A DNA stretch of 64,000 bases, from NCBI GenBank assembly GCA_000507305.1, contig DF239043.1, positions 318,391-382,390 of the forward strand, in the 5' to 3' direction. Source of the stretch: Breviolum minutum Mf 1.05b.01. Its lineage: Eukaryota > Sar > Dinophyceae > Suessiales > Symbiodiniaceae. Under the pieces are notes generated by a model. The model was given only the letters and a program-made list of their open reading frames with translations. It made no database searches and was not told the DNA's origin. The position numbers and the translations under genes were made by a program. Within the stretch, counting starts at the first letter, position 1. Each line of letters begins with the position of its first letter. Below, in pieces: positions 31,407 to 41,315 of this stretch.

Positions 31407-31535
31407 CCTAGACATCCAAAATACCCTAAATACCAGGTAAGGAGGTGTGAAAAAGTACCCGTAAAAACCCTTCTCAGGAGATGTGTGGGGGTTCATTCAT
31501 ACCCATCCTCACCATGCGTTTGGATGTCCAGGGAC
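31407..31535. repeat. Family K foldback element
   Basis: CTAGACATCCAAAATACC opens, and TTTGGATGTCCAGGGA closes. The interior GGAGGTGTG...CTTCTCAGGAGATGTG is typical. Confidence 0.75.
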
Positions 31536-31648
31536 TGTGCTCCCCGCAATGTCAAAGTTGAAAAGTCGGAAAAGTCAGCAAATCGATTATCATTTGGGAA
31601 CGTTTTATTGCTAAACTTTCTACCGTAGTAAATCACCATACCATAAAC

Positions 31649-31942
31649 TTGAATACGGGGAATATGTTTTCGCATTTTTTCCAAGCATTTTCACAGCAAA
31701 TCAAAGCTCATCATGGGTTTACCCAGGAGTTTGGAGAAACAAGTTCACGTCTAAAAGTTCGCTCAAAACGTATGCGAGTTAACTCGCGCTCTGGAATACC
31801 AAATTCCCTAACAAACGGGCCACTCCTCCGAAGTTCTGACCCTTCAAAAAACATGCCACCATTTTGGAAACTGTTTAATTTTTTAGTTTTTGGGAAGTTT
31901 CACGTGAATAATATGGTTTCCCGGTTTTGGGAACTCACCTAA
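31649..31942 (+). CDS. Candidate 97-codon frame, basic
   Basis: It reads FSHFFQAFSQQIKAHHGFTQ, then a basic stretch LKVRSKRMRVNSRSGIPNS, ending in TAA. The last third overlaps a B3-like arm (CATGCCACCATTTTGGAAAC), so the real exon may stop near 31850. Confidence 0.4.
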   Translation: MNTGNMFSHFFQAFSQQIKAHHGFTQEFGETSSRLKVRSKRMRVNSRSGIPNSLTNGPLLRSSDPSKNMPPFWKLFNFLVFGKFHVNNMVSRFWELT

Positions 31943-32379
31943 AAACTTTACCTAAAGGTGCTTGAAAAAATAATGTTCCTTTTCCCAAGGTGGGATAGTG
32001 TTGATGGCAACCAGAACTCCGACCAACCAGAAATTTTGCCCAAAAAAAAACTACTACCTGAAAATGGGCCCCCTGGAAAAGGAGATGAACCCGAACTTGG
32101 AAAAACCATCCCACTTTGAGGTGAACCAGCAGTTAGTTTTCACAGGTTGTCTGACTGCGCTTTTTTGGTTGGATAAAACAATTGTTTTGATAAAGTTCCC
32201 GTAAATAATTTTTCCGGCTGGTTCGCCTGAAAGTGGGATTTTCTCCGTTTTTTTTGTGGGATGGAAGTTTGTGGTTGATGATGTTGGGAACGATTTCCGA
32301 AAAAGCAGGCTTCTGGAAAGGTAGATTTTCCAAGGGTTCTAAATTCGAAAAAACAACGACAAAAAATTGCAGCGTGACC

Positions 32380-32492
32380 CCTAGACTTCCCAAATCCTCC
32401 ACATAGCTGGTGAGGATCGGTGTGAAAGGAACCCTTAGATGTTCTTGGGGTTCAAACACCGATCCTCACCGGGTAGCCCTGGATGTCTAGGG
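32380..32492. repeat. Family K foldback element
   Basis: CTAGACTTCCCAAATCCTCC...GGTGAGGATCGGTGTG pairs with CACCGATCCTCACC...GGATGTCTAG. Confidence 0.82.
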
Positions 32493-32569
32493 TGAGAGTT
32501 TCACTTTTTTTGCCCTTGGATCCTCTTGGGCTATACAAAAGGCGAGATAATTTTTGACTGGAGTTATAA

Positions 32570-32950
32570 CTAACCCCCAAAAAGTGGATCGAGTTGTGGA
32601 TGATCCGCCTGCTTAGAACTGGTGACTGGGGGGGCCCACTCTGTGAAAACTGACACGAAAAATGCCCACTGCAGTTGCTCAATGCCCACTTCGTTGCTCA
32701 ACCAGCCTTCGCAGAAGTCTGGGCAGCACGCTCCTGGATTGGCAGCGGTGGGGTGTGAAGGGTTCTCCCCCGAATGCCACGTTTCACCCAATGAAATAAG
32801 GTTTGGGTCTGTAAAATGGGTGTATCTCAAAAATATAGACCCATCTCTATGAACCATCATCTCCCCATGAGTCATGTGTTGAGGATCATCCAAGTGTGAA
32901 TCAACATCTATAGACGAGGATCTTCTCTGAGAAGCATCATCTCTCTCCAT
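32570..32950 (-). CDS. Candidate 126-codon frame with Met start
   Basis: Minus-strand ORF beginning MERDDASQRRSSSIDVDSHL and ending with a Trp/Phe-rich half (GIEQLQWAFFVSVFTEWAPP) and TAG-region stop. A 76-codon + frame over 32622-32852 is also protein-like. The 5' part lies beside a stretch of imperfect ATCATCACC repeats. No family recognised. Confidence 0.38.
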   Translation of the reverse strand: MERDDASQRRSSSIDVDSHLDDPQHMTHGEMMVHRDGSIFLRYTHFTDPNLISLGETWHSGENPSHPTAANPGACCPDFCEGWLSNEVGIEQLQWAFFVSVFTEWAPPVTSSKQADHPQLDPLFGG

Positions 32951-33320
32951 TCGAATCCTTTGTGATTCGGCTTGTGTGATTTGTGTGGATCATCCATCAG
33001 GACTGTCTCTGAGAGTCGTAAATTTCTCCATGTGAACTTCCTTTGTGAATAATCTCTCGATGATGATCATAAGCCATTGTTTCTCATCACCATATTTCTT
33101 TCAAAATCAGAACCCTGTAGTATCATGACAATCTCTCTTTCCATCACCATCTCTTTTTTCATCACCATTTCTTTTGTCATCACCTTTTGTTGTGATTCCC
33201 ATCTCATTTGTTGCAACCATCTTGTGTATCATCACCATTTTGTTTAAAACATACCCATTTTCTATTTCTATCATGCCCGTCTTGTATCATCACCATCTTA
33301 GCATAGTGGACGTAATGGAT
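32880..33320. repeat. Imperfect ATCATCACCATCT-type repeats
   Basis: Many scattered copies of CATCACCATCTC, TCATCACCATTT and related strings over about 440 bases, strongly depleted of G on the + strand. It is too irregular to be a simple microsatellite. Confidence 0.65.
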
Positions 33321-33467
33321 CATAGAATCATCACTCTTGTAAAAAATCAAAAAAAATCCCAAGCATCCTGTATCATAACCACGTGAACCTACCGTCATCA
33401 TGTTTTCTTTACAACCATGTTTTTATCTTACCCTCCCTGAAACTAACATACTTCAGGGTGACAAAAG

Positions 33468-33590
33468 TTTATGCTTCTTGGGGCTGATATCAAACTCTCA
33501 GGAACAGTTTGGTCAGCAGCGGATCGAATTAGGAAGCTCATTTTGCGTGGCCAGTGCGGGACGGTCGGATTTCACCCTGTTTTAAACTAA
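33468..33590 (+). CDS. Candidate exon
   Basis: After CAAAAG| the frame reads FMLLGADIKLSGTVWSAADR, then LILRGQCGTVGFHPVLN and TAA. A second frame in the same stretch is equally open. It follows a truncated B1 arm. Confidence 0.35.
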   Translation, partial: FMLLGADIKLSGTVWSAADRIRKLILRGQCGTVGFHPVLN

Positions 33591-33605
33591 TAAAAATTTT
33601 TACAG

Positions 33606-33859
33606 TCTCGCAGGAGGAAATCCGACCGCACGAAAAAACAACAAGTGACCACTGCAGGATTCTAGGGGGAAAGGGCGTTACATCTTGTGATGCTGAACAA
33701 GCATAACTTTCATCCTGCCAGTGTAGCACCTGAAAATGGGCCATCCCAAAAGGAGTATCAGGTTCGCAGCTCACAAGAGTTTCAATCTATCACCCGCACC
33801 AACAATTCTACATCAGCCCGGCTGGCGGGCTTAGGGCTTAGGCTGGGGGGGGTGCAGGT
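33606..33859 (+). CDS. Candidate exons, basic then Ser/Thr-rich
   Basis: After TTTTACAG| the frame SRRRKSDRTKKQQVTTAGF stops at TAG 33663. From about 33760, EFQSITRTNNSTSARLAGLG leads to GTGCAG|GTTTCACC. The two are separated by a B-like fragment. Function unknown. Confidence 0.33.
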
Positions 33860-33924
33860 TTCACCGAAAGATTCTGGGGGATTTTTCAGAACCCTAAAAA
33901 TATATATAACTACCTGAACTTTCA

Positions 33925-34345
33925 TTGAACTTTCGAGAGAACCCCCTAAAAATAAAGATAAACACAAGCCATACTCCGCATTTGGTGTTTTTTTTGTTTT
34001 TGCCTCGCACAACTGGAGGGGAACCCTCCGCATTTTTGCAAGGTTATCTACTGAGTGTGAACATCGGAAATGCCTTTGTCCCAGCCTCAAGCCGTTTCCA
34101 TTCGAAAAAATGTGGTGATTTTTGTGGTGCAACAAAGTTGGTAGTCACCTTTGTTGGTAGTCATGGAATGGGGGTAGTTGGCCCAGTGGGTATTGATCTA
34201 CTGAAAACCTTCACGAAAACCCAGTGCCCAAGGAATGGTTTTTTTCGCAAATTTCGGAGGTCAATCATGGCATCCAGACTTCGATTTTGTTGATCTATGA
34301 ATCCCATGACTGTGAGTTCATGACTGGGGTTGGGTGGGATGCCAA
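33925..34345 (+). CDS. Candidate coding tract with a frame switch
   Basis: A 122-codon frame contains VTFVGSHGMGVVGPVGIDLL (Gly/Val-rich, loop-like). Near 34215 the protein-like reading moves to another frame (EWFFSQISEVNHGIQTSILL) with no room for an ordinary intron. A frameshift or decayed gene is possible. Confidence 0.4.
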
Positions 34346-34519
34346 TCCCATGGCATCCCAATCCATCGGATTGGGATATCGATTTCTACATGAAAACCAT
34401 AAAAATCAGCCATTCATGTAGTTAAATATACAATCGTCCCATGGAATGGTGTGGGAATTGCTTACCTTCTGCAGGTTTTACGGCTTTCTTGGGAGCCGAA
34501 AAACGTTACCTTTGAACAG

Positions 34520-34612
34520 AGCTGAAGTGATGTGACCGACTGGATCTTTGGGGAATCAATCAAAAGGTCACGACTTGAAGAAGCTGATTCATAGTTAAGA
34601 AGTGGTTAGTGA
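34520..34612. repeat. Family D2 foldback element, uninterrupted copy
   Basis: GCTGAAGTGATGTGACCGACT...GAATCAATCAAAAGGTCACGACTTGAAGAAGCTGATTCAT. It provides the empty site for the nested insertion at 42586. Confidence 0.8.
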
Positions 34613-34619
34613 AGTTTTC

Positions 34620-34730
34620 ACCCATCTCTAATTAGGTGGTGGCAACTCAAATATTTTTATGTTCACCCCTATATGGGGAAATGAACCAATTTGACCCATA
34701 TTTTTCAAACGGGTTGAAAACACCAGCTAG
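34620..34730. repeat. Family A foldback element
   Basis: TTAGGTGGTGGCAACTCAAATATTTTTATG...AACGGGTTGAAAACACCAGCTAG. Confidence 0.88.
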
Positions 34731-35421
34731 ATATATGCGTCTTCACTCCTTGCATGGGCCTTTGCTAAGCTCTGGGATCATTACAAAGAGCAGTTGGAAA
34801 TGGGGTGCGTTATGTGTCCCAACAAACATCTACCCTCCAGTAAACTACTAGTAAGATGGCTGGTTCGAAAATCAACAGGAGATACTGTACATCGACTCAA
34901 ATGGTTGTTAGGATTTCAGGGATGTATCGTTCTTAGTCGGCAAGAAATTGGTAAAGTCACCAAGAATTTAAGGTACCTAAGATGGAGGTACTCACCTACA
35001 AAAGCTATATATATAAAACTTATGCAAGGGAAACCCCCGCCCCAAAAATATCCTTATAAGGTTCCGTACGTCCGTTTTAGGTACCTGAAGTGTTCGGTGA
35101 TAAAGGCTCGCTGCGTTGAAAAAAACCAAGGCCTTAAATTGGCTGGTTGCACTCTTCTTGAAATATATGTCTCCAGTGGTGTACGTGCTGACTGGGAATG
35201 TCTCTTGGCCACCTTTGTGATTACCCCGAAACAAAGTTAGCATAATCAAAACATCGCTCATACTCAAGAAATGAACCTTGCAAACCACCATATTCAGTAC
35301 CCATTCGTCAAAATTTCCAGGGTTTTTTGATTATTTGATGTTATTTGTAGTCTATGACGGGGGATTACGACATCTCCATGGGAAACCAGTTTTGAAGGAT
35401 TTCACCAGGATTTCATCGAAT
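34731..35421 (+). CDS. Candidate four-exon tract, membrane-like
   Basis: The tract starts immediately after an A element: YASSLLAWAFAKLWDHYKEQ to 34850|GTAAGATGG. Next is 34920-34972, IVLSRQEIGKVTKNL, ending AG|GTACCTAAG at a G element. Then 35106 onward, where phase selects a hydrophobic frame (KALNWLVALFLKYMSPVVYV). Last is 35321-35421 (FVVYDGGLRHLHGKPVLKDF|GTAGGATG). The first two joins keep phase; the third join, into the last exon, I could not verify. Two likely membrane segments. No family assigned; a transmembrane channel or transporter would be only a guess. Confidence 0.48.
34831..34919. repeat. Family B4 foldback element, degenerate
   Basis: TACCCTCCAGTAAACTACTAGTAAGATGGCTGG then TTAGGATTTCAG. 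The right arm is mostly lost. Confidence 0.6.
34971..35087. repeat. Family G foldback element
   Basis: AGGTACCTAAGATGGAGGTACTCACC...CCGTTTTAGGTACCTGAAG. Confidence 0.85.
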
Positions 35422-35667
35422 GTAGGATGAGTTCCATCGATGGCTGGTGGGTCGGGGGTCGATCCCAAGAATCGGAAAATCATCAACGTCTCTAGTTTCA
35501 CCTCGTTTCAGTTTGTTTGGAACACCTTCCAGACCATCCAACAAGCACAGCAAATCTAAGAAAGAACATATCAAATAGGTGTTGAGGAAGAACCCTCCCC
35601 CCAGATTCAGCACCCATTCCTTAAAGAGCATTTAGAGAAAGATTCGTGACATGTCGAGATTCTGCAG

Positions 35668-35744
35668 GGTCGGATCTTGAATCCAATGGTGTTAAATATG
35701 CTTTGCAAAATACCACCTCCCAGAAAGATGGAGTGGATGATTGA
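35668..35744 (+). CDS. Candidate 3' exon
   Basis: After CTGCAG| the frame reads SDLESNGVKYALQNTTSQKD and ends VDD, TGA. The minus strand carries a competing 85-codon frame. Confidence 0.35.
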
Positions 35745-35798
35745 GTTGTTGGCTTCGTGGTGCTTATTTGTACTTCTTTAACAAAAAAATCATAATAA

Positions 35799-35885
35799 CC
35801 CATAGGATCCGTGGGACTGGAATGTTTACCTACATTTGCCATAAATTTATGGTACATGTAAGTAAATATCCCATACACACCCCAA
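35799..35885. repeat. Family C foldback element
   Basis: CCCATAGGATCCGTGGGACTGGAATGTTTACCTACATT...ACATGTAAGTAAATATCCCAT. The outer right arm is lost. Confidence 0.85.
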
Positions 35886-36159
35886 AAGGTAGCAAGTTGG
35901 AAGTGAAATCCCGTTATTTCAGGGACATCTAGGTTGGTGAAATATTATTTCATTTGGCCAGAATAATGTACGCGGTAAGCGGACGGTGTGCGTGAAGGTA
36001 ATGGCCTATAGATGGATCCTGTGGGCAATAAAGTGTCACTGGCCAATATTTCAAGTTTACAGTATACAGTATACCCATCTATACTGGTATAGTATCCACT
36101 GCCCCTCCAGAGATATGTTTGGCGAATCAAGACGATGAAATTAGTCGCCTAGACAATAA

Positions 36160-36262
36160 AATACCTCCTGAGTAGATGTCATTTGGAACCCCCCAAAACA
36201 TACCTAATACACCTTCTCAGACTTCTCATGCAGAAGGTATTTGGATGTTTGATGGTTTTTTG
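36160..36262. repeat. Family K foldback element
   Basis: AATACCTCCTGAGTAGATG...CATTTGGAACC and CAGAAGGTATTTGGATGTTTGATGG. Arms are eroded but the K order is kept. Confidence 0.6.
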
Positions 36263-36269
36263 ATCGAAG

Positions 36270-36914
36270 GATATCATTCCTTGGACGTTTGTGTGAAATA
36301 TATATTTGGCTGATACTTGTCATACACCTTGAAACTATGCATCCAAAACTACCTTTTTGGACCACAACGGTACAGCAATACTATGATGATGACTCAACAG
36401 AGAAAAGAAAGAAAACTAGCTGGTGTTTTCAAATATCTTATGTTCACCCCTATTTGGGGAAGATGTCCAATTTGACGAGCATATTTTTCAGATGGGTTGG
36501 TTCAACCACGGTTTCCAAATAGTTTTACCTTAAATGACCATCAAATCAACTACATCAATAGCTCTGCTTCTGGCTTTACCCAAATACTAACATGGAACCT
36601 GGAATGGCCCCCTGAAAAAGGAGAATCCTATTGGAAACCATCATTTTCAGGTTCCATGTTACGTTTTCAGGGGAGTACATGGCTTAATAAAAATAAACAC
36701 TTGCTGGCCCTTCCGGAATGAGAGAAGTTTCCACAACAAATAGCTAAAATCATTCCCTTACTGGGCCAGGCAGTCAGAATAGGAAATATCTATACCCGGA
36801 CCCTTCTAGGAAAGGGTGTAATTAAGCAACCCTTTTTAGGGTTTAAGCACCACCCATTGGAGGGTGCTGGTACTTTCATGTTTGGCTTTCTAGCAACATC
36901 ACCAAAAGTTTCAG
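36270..36914 (+). CDS. Candidate exons between A, B3 and G elements
   Basis: Four open stretches alternate with repeats. About 36280-36420 (WLILVIHLETMHPKLPFWTT) runs to an A element. 36511-36577 is SFTLNDHQINYINSSASG. 36671-36721 starts at the B3 acceptor TTTTCAG| (STWLNKNKHLLALPE, TGA). 36728-36914 is FPQQIAKIIPLLGQAVRIGN, ending TCAG|GTACCT at a G element. All are + and non-repeat. Phases were not all reconciled. Confidence 0.42.
36418..36512. repeat. Family A foldback element
   Basis: CTAGCTGGTGTTTTCAAATATCTTATG...CAGATGGGTTGGTTCAACCACGG. The right terminus is degenerate. Confidence 0.82.
36577..36676. repeat. Family B3 foldback element
   Basis: ACCCAAATACTAACATGGAACCTGGAATGG pairs with CAGGTTCCATGTTACGTTTTCAGGGGAGTA. 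Confidence 0.85.
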
Positions 36915-37040
36915 GTACCTAAAATGAAGGGGAATCCTGCACTTTACGGCTATTCTGAGGGTAGGGTTTCACTTACATAAGAGGTATCCATACAGCTTCT
37001 GTAGGTGAGGGTTCCTCCATTTTAGGTACCTGACATGTTT
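36915..37040. repeat. Family G foldback element
   Basis: GTACCTAAAATGAAGGGGAATCCTGC pairs with GTGAGGGTTCCTCCATTTTAGGTAC. Confidence 0.9.
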
Positions 37041-37134
37041 GGTGACAATATGATACAAATTTCAGAGTAAGAATGGGCCTGGTAATTCAGGGCGACAAGT
37101 GAAGAGTGATATTATTATTGTGATTATTTGTGGA

Positions 37135-37135
37135 G

Positions 37136-37172
<37 letters not shown>

Positions 37173-37226
37173 CATCATCATAATCAACATCATCATTATT
37201 ATCATCATCATCATCATCATTATTTT
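37135..37226. repeat. (ATC)n microsatellite
   Basis: About 30 ATC/ATT triplets with minor interruptions. It makes long low-complexity frames on both strands (poly-His, poly-Ile, poly-Met) that should not be taken as genes. Confidence 0.95.
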
Positions 37227-37269
37227 ATTCTTCGTGTTCTTATTCATGTTCTTCTTTGTTTTCTTCTTC

Positions 37270-37460
37270 ATGTGTTTGGTGACAACAGCAAGCAAGCTGT
37301 TAGATGTTTGTCAAAACTTCTCCCCAAACAGGTGAAGGACATTAGCATTGTCCCTCGGCTTTTTCGAAATGTGGAGATGTGTTTCCTCGCGGGTTTTGTT
37401 TGTCTCCGTGAAATTTGTGTTGGGTTTTTTTCGTTGGGTTCATTGGTTTTTAATGGCCAG
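37270..37460 (+). CDS. Candidate exon
   Basis: Downstream of the ATC repeat the frame reads FGDNSKQAVRCLSKLLPKQV, then LFRNVEMCFLAGFVCLREIC, up to an H element. It has a mixed Cys/Leu-rich composition. The poly-His upstream in the same frame comes from the microsatellite and is excluded. Confidence 0.42.
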
Positions 37461-37605
37461 TCAACGTACCCTCCCCCAATCACGCACCCCCGCTCCAAGG
37501 AGTAAGGATTCAAATTATTAACGGCATATTATATAAGGCCGACAGGCCGGCTTTTGAAGCCTGATTTCTGAGGAGGGTACGTTTTTTTTGGGGGGGGGTT
37601 TTGGT
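37456..37605. repeat. Family H foldback element
   Basis: GCCAGTCAACGTACCCTCCC pairs with GGGGGGGGTTTTGGTTGATTAGCC. The interior is AAGGCCGACAGGCCGGCTTTTGAAGCC. Confidence 0.75.
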
Positions 37606-37698
37606 TGATTAGCCAGAAATTCATGGGAGGGAACTGGTTCGAAAAGGCTGATTTTAGATAAAGAGGTGGAGGTGATCATAGGTGACGAATGACATGTC

Positions 37699-38940
37699 AT
37701 GTTTGAAACATGTCATTTTTACAACAAAATCTGGCAGTTTCACCAGCGAGTTCGGGGAAGAGAGCACCATGAGTTTTGGGTCAGTTTATATATTGGCTTT
37801 GAAGACCGCCCTTTTATCTTGGAAATTTGTAAACATCAGCAGTTGAAAGTTAAAGGTATCATGGTATCACCTACAAAACATCACGTTGTCATTCTGATGA
37901 TGCAAGTGGTCACTCAAAATTGGAAGGAGAGTGTTTAACTTCAAGATCGGTCTGAACAATTGCAGGGAGAAAAAGGTGACGTGACCCACACATCACATAG
38001 TGGCGAGGAAGGATACATACAGAGGATCTGTGTATGGTTCATGGCTAGTCAACCTACCCCCACCTAGCCTCCTTCCCCCCAGAAATAAGGATTCAGTAAA
38101 GCCTTACTAAGGGAAACCAATGGTTAATAAGGCCTTATTTCTGGGCGGTGTACGTTTGGGGGGGTTGGTTGACCAGCCACAATGGTTGTCAATAGGAGCC
38201 CAATAAGCAATGAAACAATGAACTTCTTTTGGGTGGGTCAGAGTGACATTTATTATATCATGTATCCTTTGTCAACAACCCTGAAAGTCCCAAAAACCAC
38301 TTTTTAGGAGGGAAGGTGGACCTCATCATCCAAAGGGAACCACAATTTTTTTTGGAATGGCGGTTGACTTCCAAGGAACCAATACTTCAAGAAAAAGCAG
38401 TTGTCAACATGTTAGGATTGGTAATTACTCTCCAATCCTTGAAGAACTTTGAAAGATTTAGGGCGGCTTCAAATCAACAATGCAAATCTACCGTGGTGGT
38501 TTCAAATATTTTTATTTTCATCCCTACCTAGGGAAATGATATGAAATGATCCACTTTGACTAATATTTTTCAGATGGGGTTGGTTCAACCACCAACCAGA
38601 AAAATTATTTAAAAGAAAATAGAGCAAACTGTTTCACCATCCCAGGTCCACTCTATGGGGCCCCCGGGTATATGTATGGAAACCTACATGGAAACCTGCC
38701 CTTACTTAAATGTTGCTACAGTAAATGTATCGTACTAATCTGGGTGGTGGTTATGAATATGTTTTATGTTCATCCCGAACTTTGGGGAAGATTTCCAATT
38801 TGACGAGCATATTTTTTGAGATGGGTTGGTTCAACCACCAACCAGTAATTGAGTATTACAGGGCATGTGAACTTCACTTGTTGTGGGGGGGAATGATGAC
38901 CGTGCTCGGATCATCCAGGGAGTATCCAACTGCTACGTAG
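37699..38940 (+). CDS. Best candidate spliced gene, six exons, unknown protein
   Basis: Exons: 37699-~37901 (FETCHFYNKIWQFHQRVRGR...), 37966-38029 (GDVTHTSHSGEEGYIQRI), 38177-38286 (NETMNFFWVGQSDIYYIMYP), 38316-38493 (WRLTSKEPILQEKAVVNMLG), 38600-38743 (KNYLKENRANCFTIPGPLYG) and 38853-38940 (CELHLLWGGMMTVLGSSREY, TAG). All joins can be drawn with GT-AG borders in compatible phase. Introns two, four and five are exactly an H and two A elements; intron three would be only 29 bases. No domain recognised. I infer the whole model by eye, so chance agreement cannot be excluded. Confidence 0.5.
38047..38176. repeat. Family H foldback element (reference copy)
   Basis: CTAGTCAACCTACCCCCACC...CCCCAGAAATAAGGATTC pairs with AATAAGGCCTTATTTCTGGGCGG...GGGGGGGTTGGTTGACCAG. 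Confidence 0.9.
38490..38599. repeat. Family A foldback element
   Basis: ACCGTGGTGGTTTCAAATATTTTTATTTTC...GGGTTGGTTCAACCACCAACCAG. It has an internal duplication ATGATATGAAATGATCC. Confidence 0.88.
38740..38846. repeat. Family A foldback element
   Basis: CTGGGTGGTGGTTATGAATATG...GATGGGTTGGTTCAACCACCAACCAG. It lies only 140 bases after the previous A copy. Confidence 0.88.
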
Positions 38941-39205
38941 ACTTTTTAAACATAGGAATGGAATGGAATTGACAAAAGAGAAAATAAATGATTTAAAAGG
39001 TGAAGGAACCCCAAATCCCCCTTCAAATAGAAGTACTACCAAGTACTACTATCTTTTAAAGGTATCGAAAATAGAGATGTCCCTCAAAAAAGGGACCATT
39101 TCAAAAGGAAATGAATCATCTTCCAACCATTGATTTTCCGGGTCGATATGCGAGTTTTCGGGGGAGTAACAACATGACCGGCTGGAAAATCTGAACCATT
39201 TTGAT

Positions 39206-39840
39206 TCGCTAATTACCCGAGAAAAGATTACCATACATTGAGTGCTTGGGATGCCTACAACAATTTGGCACCCCAAAAAGCCGGATGTTCAAGGATAGTT
39301 CAGCGTTTGTTTGCAGGATGCATTGTGATCTTTGATGATGAAAAGAGCTACCAACTGTTTAACTTCAATGGCAAAAAAAAAACAGATCATTTTCAAAAAA
39401 AAAGATTTGGCATGATGCCTGGGATTTCATGATGGGACAGATTTTGGCGTGTTTTTGGATTTCAAACGTCACAAATTTTGGGGGCATGAACCTGGCAAAG
39501 CCTCGGAGGGATCCGTTTTTTACACCGTTTTCGAGCCGCGAGGTCTTAATATCAGCCTTTGTGATGCGTGATGCATGGCTGAGTGGAAACGAGAAAACGT
39601 TAAGTCACATATTCCAAAAAACAAAAACGTGCAGGGTTTTGGGGTTTTGGAGATGGGGCGTTGCAGGGAGGCAGCGTCTTTATGGCATTTAGTGGCAGCC
39701 TGTTTGCTGGTTTACGGTGGTTGGTCCTGCCGAAATGTGTTGGGTTTTCAGGATCCGTTAACGTATGTTCGATTGAAAGGATTTCCCCGATCCAATATCC
39801 TACAATACTATTCTGGGTAGATGTTTGACCTTCAATCCTG
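39206..39840 (+). CDS. Candidate exons, long open frames
   Basis: 39206-39430 reads DYHTLSAWDAYNNLAPQKAG to VIFDDEKSYQLFNFNG, stop TGA. 39429-39604 is ISNVTNFGGMNLAKPRRDPF. After GTGCAG| at 39635, two frames are open: ALQGGSVFMAFSGSLFAGLR (to TGA 39827) and another. A 31-base GTCACA...GTGCAG piece would join the last two in phase. Non-repeat throughout. Function unknown. Confidence 0.42.
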
Positions 39841-39988
39841 CTCGATGGGGAGGGCCATGGAAACCCACGTTTCCCTCAGAATGAAGGGGTTATAACTTAA
39901 CTATCCATATTTCTAGGGATTAAAACCTTCATTTTTCCATGTGCACTTGGGTCCAAGGGGGGTCTGGATTCTTAGGGAGTTTAACAAA

Positions 39989-40076
39989 AATGGTCCCCAA
40001 TTCATCCCTCCTTCGTGAGTTTTCTGCGGCGAATTTGCCAGCAGCATGTCGACTGATTATGGAAGGCATGAGTTGA
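39989..40076 (+). CDS. Candidate short ORF
   Basis: It starts AAAAATGG and encodes MVPNSSLLREFSAANLPAAC to a TGA. A family B3 element follows. It may be a 5' exon or chance. Confidence 0.3.
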
Positions 40077-40082
40077 ATGTTT

Positions 40083-40182
40083 CCCCCTGCCAAAGTTTAA
40101 CATGGAACTTGAAAAATCTTGAACATGAAACCCTGGAATAGTAGATTCCTTTTGGAAACCATCATTTTCAGTTCCTTTTTTG
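40083..40182. repeat. Family B3 foldback element, degenerate
   Basis: CCCTGCCAAAGTTTAACATGGAACTTG on the left, and only CATCATTTTCAGTTCC on the right. Confidence 0.55.
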
Positions 40183-40222
40183 TGGTGAGTGTTCATGCGA
40201 GTTTATAGATCCCAAACAAAAG

Positions 40223-40240
40223 TGTGTGTGTGTGTGTGTA
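40223..40240. repeat. (GT)n microsatellite
   Basis: Nine GT units. Confidence 0.9.
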
Positions 40241-40430
40241 GTTGTAGATTTGGAGACTCTCCGTCTCTCTCGCTCGAAACAATATTGATAATATATACCC
40301 TTGGACACCAAAACCATGAAACATGAAGGTTTTAATCCCTGGAAATATGGGTTATAACTTCTAACCCTAAAAAAAGGTTGTGGGTTGTCATATCATCACC
40401 CCTGATGCGTAGTTGTTCTCTTTTGTGACT

Positions 40431-40643
40431 TGAATGTCCGCATGCATCGTCACCATGTTTTTAAAGTGGCATTGTGGATGCGCCAAATGCCCCAAGTTTG
40501 CGCGTTTTTCTCTTGAAAAAACCCGGCGCGAGGAAAACAGAAACAAACATATCCATAGGATGGGATCGTGGAACCCAGCGGACGAAACAAAAAAAGTTGG
40601 GGGGAAGGTGTCGAAAGGAGTCTGTGAGTGGTTCCAGTTATAA
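40431..40643 (+). CDS. Candidate exon, Cys then Lys/Arg-rich
   Basis: The frame MFLKWHCGCAKCPKFARFSL continues through EKTRREENRNKHIH to a TAA at 40641-40643. CGC-AKC-type Cys spacing is suggestive, but nothing definite. The G+C content is above its surroundings. Another frame is open in the first half. Confidence 0.42.
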
Positions 40644-40927
40644 GTAGGGTTCATTACTCAACTGACAGGGGTTCCAAGAACCCTAGTTACCCATTGATTT
40701 TCGGCCTTTTCTTTGGGGGTTTTACATGACGATCCTTCATTTATAATGATCGTTTTCGGGCCCACGTTACGTTGAAAGTGCTGAGTTTTAGGATTTTTTT
40801 TCCGAACCTTAAGCCTTACCATTCATAATCTTATCATTTCACGACTTCGTTTACCTTGGAAGTCAAAGGACAAGCCGCTTTAAAAATGCTGGTTCCTTTT
40901 GGAGGATGATAAACCTTTTTAAAAAAT

Positions 40928-41119
40928 GTGGTTCGTAAACCAGCCTATAAAAATGGTGGCCAAGGACTTCGAGGGTTGTTTATCTCCATGTTACGGCCAA
41001 ATATTCTTGCAGCAAAGGATGTGGTTACTCCCACGCAATCCCTTGGTTTCATTGTCTCTTGGCAGACACTGGAGGATTGCATCTCACGTGAGCAAACAAA
41101 AGGGCCCCTGGTTGTTTAG
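40928..41119 (+). CDS. Candidate exon
   Basis: One frame reads KNGGQGLRGLFISMLRPNIL, then AAKDVVTPTQSLGFIVSWQT, ending LVV, TAG. A 79-codon frame in another register overlaps completely. The chosen one has the more balanced composition. Unknown family. Confidence 0.4.
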   Translation: MVRKPAYKNGGQGLRGLFISMLRPNILAAKDVVTPTQSLGFIVSWQTLEDCISREQTKGPLVV

Positions 41120-41315
41120 GGTATATAGGAGATTAATTAATAAACCATCTTCCCAGTGTGTATAGAGGATTAATACATAGGGTATAGGGTATATCGTTTA
41201 TAGTACCCAGTTATGTGTGGATTATGATAAACCATCTTCCCTCTTAAACAACCAGTATGATGTACAGTAACTTTTTTTGTGGCTCACCTGGTGAATGCTT
41301 TTTTGCCTGTGTCCG

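Noticed and set aside
34731..35220. Assignment of this tract and 61847-62060 to the anoctamin (TMEM16) family
   Set aside because: A few residues around the hydrophobic segments were reminiscent, but no diagnostic motif is visible and the pieces are 27 kb apart.
37062..37335. Poly-Met, poly-Ile and poly-His frames
   Set aside because: All three are translations of the (ATC)n microsatellite on either strand.
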